From an actinobacterium acAMD-2 (GTDB taxonomy: Bacteria > Actinomycetota > Actinomycetes > UBA12327): a DNA stretch of 11,497 nucleotides. Position 1 is the first letter of the stretch. Each line of letters opens with the position of its first letter. The notes beneath the pieces were generated by a model. The model was not told the origin of the DNA. It made no database searches and worked only from the letters and a program-made list of their open reading frames with translations. A program made the translations under genes and the position numbers. The stretch covers positions 1 through 11,497 of the forward strand of contig JNSE01000028.1 in the NCBI GenBank assembly GCA_000754455.1, written 5' to 3'. Below are positions 6,415 through 11,497 of this stretch, piece after piece.

Positions 6415-6501
6415 GACCCCTCGTACGGCGGTATCTCGCTGAACCCCCCAGGGCCGGAAGGCAGCAAGGGCAGGTGAGCTCTATCGGGTGTGCGGGGGGT
6501 C
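6415..6501 (+). ncRNA. ffs: Signal recognition particle RNA, small bacterial (4.5S) type
   Basis: This RNA binds the SRP protein Ffh and directs ribosomes making membrane proteins to FtsY. The conserved Ffh-binding domain is plain: CAGGGCCGGAAGGCAGCA (6449-6466) with the GGAA tetraloop at 6456-6459. The ends pair over 12 bp, GACCCCTCGTAC (6415-6426) with GTGCGGGGGGTC (6490-6501), allowing G-T wobbles. This defines the ends to within a few bases and gives about 87 nt, the usual small form without an Alu domain. It lies directly upstream of dnaX, a common actinobacterial arrangement. Confidence 0.93.
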
Positions 6502-6535
6502 ACTTCACGTCAGCGACCGCGCGTAGGGTGAGCCT

Positions 6536-8377
6536 GTGTCCTTGGCCTTGTACCGCCGCTACCGACCCGAGACTTTCGATGAAGTCATCGGGCAAGACCA
6601 TGTGACCGGACCCTTGGGTCAAGCGCTGGCCAGTGGCCGCGTGCATCACGCCTTCTTGTTTTCCGGTCCTCGTGGTTGTGGCAAGACCACCAGCGCGCGC
6701 ATTTTGGCCCGTGCCCTCAACTGTGAACAAGGACCAACACCGACACCGTGTGGCAAGTGTCAGTCCTGCCAAGACCTAGCTAATGGTGGTCCTGGAAGCC
6801 TGGACGTCATTGAAATTGACGCTGCATCGCATGGTGGTGTCGACGACGCCCGCGATTTGCGCGAACGCGCTTTTTACGCTCCGGTCTCCTCGCGCTACAA
6901 GGTCTACATCATCGACGAGGCCCACATGGTCACGCGCGAAGGATTCAACGCGCTGTTGAAGCTTGTCGAAGAGCCACCGGATCACGTGAAGTTTGTTTTT
7001 GCCACCACCGAGCCGGACAAAGTCTTGGCCACGATTCGCAGTCGTACTCACCACTACGCCTTCCGATTGGTTGCTCCGCGAATCTTGAGCGATCACCTCG
7101 CGCGCGTTGCCGCGGAGGAAAACGTCACGGTTGAGGACGCTGTTTTGCCGATGGTCGTGCGCGCTGGTGCTGGATCGGTGCGAGATGCCCTCAGTGTGTT
7201 GGACCAATTGATCGCGGGTTCCACCGAGAACACGATTTCCATGTCTTATGCGTCGGGACTGCTGGGTTACACGGACGGCCAGCTACTCGACGACGTGATT
7301 GACGCTTTTGCGGCTCGACGTGGTGCCAACGTTTTTGAAACATTGGATCGCGCACTCGATAGCGGGCTGGATCCTCGCCGCTTTGTCGCTGATCTTCTGG
7401 AGCGGTTCCGTGACTTGCTGATTCTCACGGTGGCCGGCGCTGATACCGAACACCTAGACGCACTCATCACCGCAGCACCCGATGAGCTGGACCGCATGAA
7501 GGTCCAAGCATCACATTTTGGTCTTGCTGAGCTGACGCGCAATGCTGAAGTGCTGTCCGAAGGTTTAGTAGAAATGCGCGGTGCCACCTCACCTCGCTTG
7601 CTCCTGGAAATCATGGCAGCACGCTTGTTGCTTCCTGGCGCAGACGACGCTGATCGCGGACTGCAAGTGCGCGTCGAGCAACTCGAACGGCAATCACGTC
7701 AAGCAGCCGCCGGGCGACCTGCGCCAGCACCGGCTGTCGTACCCACTCCTGTCACGTCCCAGCCGGTTGCGCCAACGACGGCTCCCGTGGTCGCTGATGA
7801 CGTTGTTCCAGCCGAGGTAGCCCCAGCAAAATCCAAGAAGGGCACTCAGGCGGCCGCAACGGGAACCGACGTTGAAGCCGTTCGGCGTAAGTGGCCCGAG
7901 ATTGTGGAAGAGATCAAGAACGTCAAGCGCAGTGCATGGATTCAACTCAACCGACCTGGCAGTGGGGTCTTGAGTGTTGATCAAAGTCGAGTTGCTGTTG
8001 GTTTGCCGGACGTAGGAACAGCAAAGGGTTTCGTCGCTGGTGGCTATGACCAACTGTTGGCTACGGCGATTTCGCAGGTCATGGGTAGCCCGTACACCGT
8101 GGACGTCATAGGACAGCCCGTCCCGGATTCGTTGACTGTGGCTGGATTGAGTTCAGCACCAGCTGCTGCACCAGCGGAACAGGCACCAGTTGCTAGCCCC
8201 AAGCGCAAGAGCGGTCGCGACATCATCGAGGCCGAAAAAGTTGCTCAGGCTGAGCCGGCCGCCGCGGTGGTGGATGACACCAACATCGAAACCGATGAAA
8301 CCGAACTCGTAGGCGAGGCGCTGATCACTGCAGCCTTTGATGCCAAGAGCTTGGGAGAGCTCGAATCCGACTCTTAA
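6536..8377 (+). CDS. dnaX: DNA polymerase III subunit gamma/tau
   Basis: DnaX is the ATPase of the replicative clamp loader; its long tau form also tethers polymerase cores. AAA+ motifs are in order: Walker A GPRGCGKTTS (44-53, Lys50), zinc module Cys63/Cys72/Cys75/Cys78, Walker B VYIIDEAH (123-130), sensor 1 FATTEP (155-160) and the arginine-finger region IRSRTHHYAFRLV (167-179). The collar domain extends to about residue 365. An Ala/Pro/Val-rich linker (about 390-440) leads to a tau-like C-terminal domain (DVEAVRRKWPEIVEEIKN onward), and a second disordered stretch (about 540-600) ends the protein. At 613 residues it is a full tau. No frameshift signal of the E. coli kind (a run of A followed by a stable hairpin) was found, so a short gamma form is not predicted. 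The GTG start at 6536 has AGGGTGA at 6525-6531. It lies 34 bp after ffs and 16 bp before recR. Confidence 0.96.
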   Translation: MSLALYRRYRPETFDEVIGQDHVTGPLGQALASGRVHHAFLFSGPRGCGKTTSARILARALNCEQGPTPTPCGKCQSCQDLANGGPGSLDVIEIDAASHGGVDDARDLRERAFYAPVSSRYKVYIIDEAHMVTREGFNALLKLVEEPPDHVKFVFATTEPDKVLATIRSRTHHYAFRLVAPRILSDHLARVAAEENVTVEDAVLPMVVRAGAGSVRDALSVLDQLIAGSTENTISMSYASGLLGYTDGQLLDDVIDAFAARRGANVFETLDRALDSGLDPRRFVADLLERFRDLLILTVAGADTEHLDALITAAPDELDRMKVQASHFGLAELTRNAEVLSEGLVEMRGATSPRLLLEIMAARLLLPGADDADRGLQVRVEQLERQSRQAAAGRPAPAPAVVPTPVTSQPVAPTTAPVVADDVVPAEVAPAKSKKGTQAAATGTDVEAVRRKWPEIVEEIKNVKRSAWIQLNRPGSGVLSVDQSRVAVGLPDVGTAKGFVAGGYDQLLATAISQVMGSPYTVDVIGQPVPDSLTVAGLSSAPAAAPAEQAPVASPKRKSGRDIIEAEKVAQAEPAAAVVDDTNIETDETELVGEALITAAFDAKSLGELESDS

Positions 8378-8393
8378 GCCGTAGGGTGATGGT

Positions 8394-8993
8394 GTGTACG
8401 AAGGTGTAATTCAAGACCTCATTGACGAACTCGGACGTCTTCCCGGCGTGGGTCCTAAAGGTGCGCAACGCATCGCCTTTCACCTGCTCAATGCTGATTC
8501 GGCTGACGTGAAACGCCTCGCTGACTCGTTGATTGAAGTCAAAGACAAAGTTCATTTTTGCAAAACGTGTTACAACGTTGCGCAGGCCGAACAGTGCCGC
8601 ATTTGTGCTGATGTGCGTCGCGAACTGACGGCGATTTGTGTCGTCGAAGAGCCCAAGGACGTCATCGCCGTTGAGCGCACTCGTGAATTTCGTGGGCGCT
8701 ACCACGTTCTTGGTGGAGCGATTAATCCGATGGAAGGTATTGGCCCCGATGATCTGCGCATCAAGGAACTCATGGTGCGTTTAGGTGATGACACCATCAC
8801 CGAGGTCATTTTGGCGATGGACCCCAACGTTGAGGGCGAGGCGACGGCTAGCTACCTGGCGCGCATTATCAAGCCGATGGGGATCAAGACCTCCCGTTTG
8901 GCCAGTGGCCTGCCCGTTGGCGGCGACCTTGAGTATGCCGACGAGATCACCCTGGGACGAGCCTTTGAGGACCGCAGACCCCTTGATGGCTGA
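8394..8993 (+). CDS. recR: Recombination mediator protein RecR
   Basis: RecR works with RecF and RecO to load RecA on gapped single-stranded DNA. The 199-residue length is typical. The domains are in the usual order: a helix-hairpin-helix DNA-binding part (LGRLPGVGPKGAQRIAFHLL, 13-32); a four-cysteine zinc module (Cys56, Cys59, Cys68, Cys71); a Toprim domain starting at CVVEEPKDVIAVERT (82-96), with HVLGGAINPMEGIGPDDLRI (104-123) and AMDPNVEGEATASYL (141-155); and a Walker-like end at SRLASGLPVGGDLEYAD (167-183). The GTG start at 8394 follows TAGGGTGAT. The gene is 16 bp after dnaX and probably co-transcribed with it. The small ybaB/ebfC gene often found between dnaX and recR is absent. Confidence 0.96.
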   Translation: MYEGVIQDLIDELGRLPGVGPKGAQRIAFHLLNADSADVKRLADSLIEVKDKVHFCKTCYNVAQAEQCRICADVRRELTAICVVEEPKDVIAVERTREFRGRYHVLGGAINPMEGIGPDDLRIKELMVRLGDDTITEVILAMDPNVEGEATASYLARIIKPMGIKTSRLASGLPVGGDLEYADEITLGRAFEDRRPLDG

Positions 8994-9057
8994 GTGTCGC
9001 CTCTAGGCGGAGCGATACACTAAGGGCTCCGTTCTGATCACGCTTTGGAGTAGCCCC
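8994..9057 (+). promoter_or_regulatory. Possible promoter of lysC-asd
   Basis: The gap between recR and lysC holds TACACT (9016-9021), which fits the TANNNT -10 pattern of actinobacteria and would give a leader of about 30 bases. No good -35 hexamer is seen at 16-18 bp. A 4-bp stem with a TCTA loop (CGCC/GGCG, 8998-9009) is too short to count as a terminator for recR. GGAG (9047-9050) is the ribosome binding site of lysC. There is no room for a lysine riboswitch or a leader-peptide attenuator. Confidence 0.35.
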
Positions 9058-10326
9058 GTGGCACTTGTTGTGCAGAAGTACGGCGGCTCCTCAGTCGCCG
9101 ATGCTGACTGCATTAAGCGCGTGGCCCAACGCATTGTTGATACCAAGAAGGCCGGCAACGATGTTGTCGTCGTCGTGAGCGCCATGGGCGATACCACCGA
9201 TGACCTCATTGACTTGGCCCAACAAGTCAGCCCCGAACCTCCGGCTCGCGAACTCGACATGTTGCTGACCGCGGGTGAGCGCATTTCGATGGCTGTGCTT
9301 GCCATGGCGATTGCGGACTTAGGTTTCGAAGTGAAGTCCTTTACTGGTTCGCAAGCTGGTGTGATCACCGACAGCGTGCACGGCAAAGCGCGCATCATTG
9401 ATGTCACCCCTGGCCGACTCAGTGGCGCACTAGCCGAAGGCACGATTTGCATCGTTGCTGGTTTTCAAGGCGTGAGCCAAGACACCAAAGACATCACCAC
9501 GCTTGGTCGTGGTGGGTCGGACACCACTGCTGTTGCCCTTGCCGCTTCGCTCAATGCCGATGTTTGTGAGATTTACACCGACGTAGATGGTGTTTTTTCC
9601 GCTGACCCACGTATCGTCCCGGCTGCTTCTCGTCGAGCGTTTTTGACCTATGAGGAAATGCTTGAACTCGCGGCCCAGGGAGCCAAAGTTTTGCACCTTC
9701 GTTGTGTGGAATATGCACGTCGATTTGATCTGCCGATTCATGTGCGGTCATCGTTCAGCTTGGACGAAGGCACCATGATTGTTGGCCGTATTGAAGGAGA
9801 TCCCATGGAACAGCCGATCATCTCGGGCGTTGCCCACGATCGCACGCAGGCCAAGATCACTGTCTTGGGTGTTCCCGACCGACCCGGTGAGGCAGCCGCG
9901 ATCTTCCAGTCGCTGGCCCGCTCTGAGGTCAACATCGACATGATCGTTCAAAACGTTTCGGCGGTTGAGACCGGTCGCACGGACATCACGTTCACGTTGC
10001 CGGTTAGTGATGGCAAGGCTGCATTGGCTGGTTTGGAAACCGTCAAGGGTTCTATTGGTTTTGAGTCACTGCAGTACGACGAAAAGATCGGCAAGCTGTC
10101 CTTGATCGGTGCGGGCATGCGATCTCATCCGGGTGTCTCGGCCACGTTCTTTAGTTCTCTGGCCGATGCAGGTGTCAATGTGCAGTTGATTTCGACATCA
10201 GAGATTCGCATTTCCGTTGTGGTGCTGGAAAGCGATCTCGACAACGCGGTACGTGCAGTGCACGCTGCCTTTGGCTTGGATACTGAATCCGGCGAAGCAG
10301 TTGTTTATGGCGGTACCGGTCGATGA
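9058..10326 (+). CDS. lysC: Aspartate kinase, alpha (full-length) subunit
   Basis: Aspartokinase phosphorylates aspartate, the committed step to lysine, diaminopimelate, threonine and methionine. The 422-residue protein starts with the kinase signature VVQKYGGSSVAD (4-15). Further kinase motifs are SAMGDTTDDLI (41-51), LLTAGERIS (69-77), TLGRGGSDTTAVALAA (148-163) and YTDVDGVFSADPRIV (173-187). Two pairs of ACT elements follow: ITVLGVPDRPGEAAAIFQSL (267-286) and KLSLIGAGMRSHPGV (346-360). Length and numbering agree with Corynebacterium glutamicum LysC, whose feedback-desensitising positions Ser301, Thr308 and Thr311 are all conserved here in NVSAVETGRTDITFT, so lysine-plus-threonine feedback inhibition is likely. 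The GTG start at 9058 has GGAG 7 bases upstream. The gene contains an internal start for a beta subunit and overlaps asd by 4 bp. Confidence 0.96.
   Translation: MALVVQKYGGSSVADADCIKRVAQRIVDTKKAGNDVVVVVSAMGDTTDDLIDLAQQVSPEPPARELDMLLTAGERISMAVLAMAIADLGFEVKSFTGSQAGVITDSVHGKARIIDVTPGRLSGALAEGTICIVAGFQGVSQDTKDITTLGRGGSDTTAVALAASLNADVCEIYTDVDGVFSADPRIVPAASRRAFLTYEEMLELAAQGAKVLHLRCVEYARRFDLPIHVRSSFSLDEGTMIVGRIEGDPMEQPIISGVAHDRTQAKITVLGVPDRPGEAAAIFQSLARSEVNIDMIVQNVSAVETGRTDITFTLPVSDGKAALAGLETVKGSIGFESLQYDEKIGKLSLIGAGMRSHPGVSATFFSSLADAGVNVQLISTSEIRISVVVLESDLDNAVRAVHAAFGLDTESGEAVVYGGTGR
9793..9800 (+). promoter_or_regulatory. Internal ribosome binding site for the aspartokinase beta subunit
   Basis: GAAGGAGA inside the lysC coding region ends 4 bases before the in-frame ATG at 9805. 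It is one of the better Shine-Dalgarno matches in the window, stronger than that of the full-length lysC start, and it decides the beta-subunit start. Confidence 0.75.
9805..10326 (+). CDS. lysC: Aspartate kinase, beta (regulatory) subunit from an internal in-frame start
   Basis: This predicted 173-residue product is identical to residues 250-422 of LysC and consists of the two ACT regulatory modules without the kinase domain. In Corynebacterium glutamicum and Bacillus subtilis the same gene yields an alpha subunit and a shorter beta subunit from an internal start, and the two assemble as alpha2-beta2, with threonine and lysine binding at the interfaces. Here Met250 begins MEQPIISGVAHDR, the place that matches the known corynebacterial beta start. 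GAAGGAGA stands 4 bases upstream. It shares the stop codon with the full-length gene. The evidence is the ribosome binding site plus the family precedent; production of the protein is inferred. Confidence 0.75.
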   Translation: MEQPIISGVAHDRTQAKITVLGVPDRPGEAAAIFQSLARSEVNIDMIVQNVSAVETGRTDITFTLPVSDGKAALAGLETVKGSIGFESLQYDEKIGKLSLIGAGMRSHPGVSATFFSSLADAGVNVQLISTSEIRISVVVLESDLDNAVRAVHAAFGLDTESGEAVVYGGTGR

Positions 10327-11387
10327 AGCCCACCTTGGCAGTGGTTGGTGCCACCGGTGCTGTTGGCACGGTGATGCTGGGCATCTTGACCGAACGCGAC
10401 GATGTGTGGGGCGAGATCAAGCTGGTTGCGTCTGCTCGCTCGGCCGGCAAAGTGTTGTCGGTGCGTGGCCAAGATGTTGTCGTTCAAGAACTCACGCCGG
10501 AAGTGTTTGACGGCGTAGACGTAGCCATGTTTGACGTGCCCGACGAGGTTTCGGCCGAATGGGCGCCCATTGCGGCAGCCCGTGGTGCGGTAGTCGTGGA
10601 CAACTCAGGCGCCTTTCGGATGGACGCTGATATTCCGTTGGTTGTCCCTGAAGTCAACGCTGCCGCTGTGGCTGATCGACCACGCGGCATCATCGCGAAC
10701 CCCAACTGCACGACGCTGTCGATGATCGTTGCTTTAGGTGCACTTCACCGTCGATGGACGGTTACTGAACTGGTTGTTGCCTCCTATCAAGCCGCATCTG
10801 GCGCAGGCCAGCCCGGTATTGATTTGTTGCGCGAACAAATCGCTGCTGTTGGTGGCTCTGACTCGTTGGGCGATTCAGCCGGCGATGTGCGCGCCGCTTT
10901 GGAAAGTGCCGGAATTGATACCACCGATATTTTCCCCGCACCGCTTGCACTCAACGTTGTGCCATGGGCTGGTTCGCTCAAGGACAACGACTACACGTCC
11001 GAGGAACTCAAGGTGCGCAACGAGTCGCGCAAGATTTTGGGCATCCCCGACTTGAAAGTATCAGCGACCTGTGTGCGCGTCCCCGTTCTGACCACCCACT
11101 CGTTGTCGGTGCATGCACGATTTGCGAATCCGGTGGATGCTGAGGAAGCCAAGCAGATCTTGCGCGATGCACAGGGCGTGGAATTGCTCGATGATCCAGC
11201 GGCGAAGGTGTTCCCCACACCTGCTGATGTGGTCGGGACTGATCCCACATGGGTGGGCCGCGTGCGCCAGGCGCCGGACTTCGACAACGTGCTCGACTTC
11301 TTCGTCTGTGGCGACAACCTGCGCAAGGGTGCAGCCCTCAACACGGCACAAATCGCCGAAGTCGTGGCAGCAGAGCTCACCAAATAG
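10323..11387 (+). CDS. asd: Aspartate-semialdehyde dehydrogenase
   Basis: Asd reduces aspartyl-4-phosphate, the product of LysC, to aspartate semialdehyde with NADPH. The 354-residue protein has the NADP-binding motif VVGATGAVGTVML (7-19), the phosphate-binding DNSGAFRMD (93-101), the active-site segment IIANPNCTTLSM with catalytic Cys129, SYQAASGAGQPG (154-165), and CVRVPVLTTHSLSVHARF (250-267) with the likely general base His259. GDNLRKGAALNTAQIAE is the usual C-terminal motif. Two positions differ from the best-known enzymes: FDVPDEVS (70-77) replaces the FSAGGS-like loop near the cofactor, and TTHS replaces TGHS; I recall the first in Streptomyces-type homologues, so it is probably a lineage trait. 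The ATG overlaps the lysC stop in ATGA, so translation is probably coupled; no separate strong ribosome binding site is seen. Confidence 0.95.
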   Translation: MKPTLAVVGATGAVGTVMLGILTERDDVWGEIKLVASARSAGKVLSVRGQDVVVQELTPEVFDGVDVAMFDVPDEVSAEWAPIAAARGAVVVDNSGAFRMDADIPLVVPEVNAAAVADRPRGIIANPNCTTLSMIVALGALHRRWTVTELVVASYQAASGAGQPGIDLLREQIAAVGGSDSLGDSAGDVRAALESAGIDTTDIFPAPLALNVVPWAGSLKDNDYTSEELKVRNESRKILGIPDLKVSATCVRVPVLTTHSLSVHARFANPVDAEEAKQILRDAQGVELLDDPAAKVFPTPADVVGTDPTWVGRVRQAPDFDNVLDFFVCGDNLRKGAALNTAQIAEVVAAELTK

Positions 11388-11393
11388 TTGTCG

Positions 11394-11440
11394 GGGTGGC
11401 GGGAACCGTCGGACGCTGGCGCGTCCTCCTCCCGAATCCA
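11394..11440 (+). repeat. Palindromic 47-bp repeat, copy 1
   Basis: This 47-bp unit begins 6 bases after the asd stop and is repeated identically at 11448-11494. It contains a perfect 6-bp stem, GGACGC/GCGTCC (11411-11416 and 11421-11426), with a TGGC loop. Around it are a 5-bp outer stem, CGGGA/TCCCG (11400-11404 and 11430-11434), and TGG/CCA at the outside (11397-11399 and 11438-11440). The inner and outer stems are separated by an asymmetric loop. No T-run follows, so it is not a classic terminator, although it could fold at the asd mRNA end. Confidence 0.85.
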
Positions 11441-11447
11441 TAGACCC

Positions 11448-11494
11448 GGGTGGCGGGAACCGTCGGACGCTGGCGCGTCCTCCTCCCGAATCCA
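11448..11494 (+). repeat. Palindromic 47-bp repeat, copy 2
   Basis: This is an exact copy of 11394-11440, offset by 54 bp, with the 7-bp spacer TAGACCC between the copies. The flanking bases on both sides differ (G/C before, T/G after), so identity is exactly 47 bp. The last three bases of the window, GGG, equal the first three of the unit, so a third copy could begin at 11495 without a spacer; that is only a hint. The array may continue beyond the window. Confidence 0.85.
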
Positions 11495-11497
11495 GGG

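Noticed and set aside
8229..8240. Run of A (GCCGAAAAAGTT) in dnaX as a possible frameshift site for making gamma
   Set aside because: In the reading frame the codons are GCC GAA AAA GTT, not the A-AAA-AAG slippery pattern. It lies in the far C-terminal disordered part, and I see no strong downstream hairpin.
8994..9057. Lysine riboswitch or attenuator upstream of lysC
   Set aside because: Only 64 bp separate recR from lysC, too short for a lysine riboswitch of about 170 nt, and no leader peptide rich in lysine or threonine codons is present.
11249..11443. Plus-strand frame running through the end of asd into the first terminal repeat
   Set aside because: It is out of frame with asd, has no ribosome binding site, and its composition follows asd codon periodicity. 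The repeat itself carries no convincing coding signal.

Overview
The window looks like a piece of an actinobacterial (Actinomycetota) chromosome of intermediate GC, mid-50s percent by eye. The main reason is the block tadA-associated gene / tadA / tRNA-Ser / ffs / dnaX / recR / lysC / asd, an arrangement known from actinomycetes. The TadA-associated protein is, to my knowledge, an actinobacterial family. The aspartokinase also matches the Corynebacterium type down to residue numbering. Several genes start with GTG. I cannot name a genus. This is mainly a housekeeping region, and I see no prophage, insertion sequence, CRISPR or defence system.

Layout, left to right. (1) 2-1264: the 3' part of an alpha/beta hydrolase gene, then a complete dienelactone-hydrolase-family gene 15 bp later. 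(2) 1280-4104: a three-gene pntAA-pntAB-pntB operon for the proton-translocating NAD(P) transhydrogenase, tightly packed and probably co-transcribed with the hydrolases. (3) 4212-4994: a member of the Asp/Glu racemase / maleate isomerase / arylmalonate decarboxylase superfamily that lacks cysteine at both usual catalytic positions. (4) 5102-6048: a TadA-associated protein and TadA, the tRNA adenosine deaminase. (5) 6049-6352, minus strand: tRNA-Ser(CGA) and tRNA-Ser(GGA), both with encoded CCA and each followed by a hairpin. The first hairpin is a good intrinsic terminator lying directly at the end of the convergent tadA. (6) 6415-6501: the small SRP RNA. (7) 6536-8993: dnaX and recR, adjacent without the ybaB/ebfC gene that often separates them. 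(8) 9058-11387: aspartokinase, with an in-frame internal start for a separate regulatory beta subunit, and aspartate-semialdehyde dehydrogenase overlapping it by 4 bp. (9) 11394-11497: two identical 47-bp copies of a GC-rich palindromic element, 54 bp apart, running to the window edge.

How the genes work together: Pnt makes NADPH using the proton gradient, and Asd consumes NADPH. LysC and Asd carry out the first two steps from aspartate to lysine, diaminopimelate, threonine and methionine. TadA and the tRNA-Ser genes serve decoding, ffs serves protein targeting, and DnaX and RecR serve replication and recombinational repair.

The items most worth a second look are the terminal structured repeat, the cysteine-less racemase-superfamily protein and the internal lysC-beta start. 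None is a clear new system.
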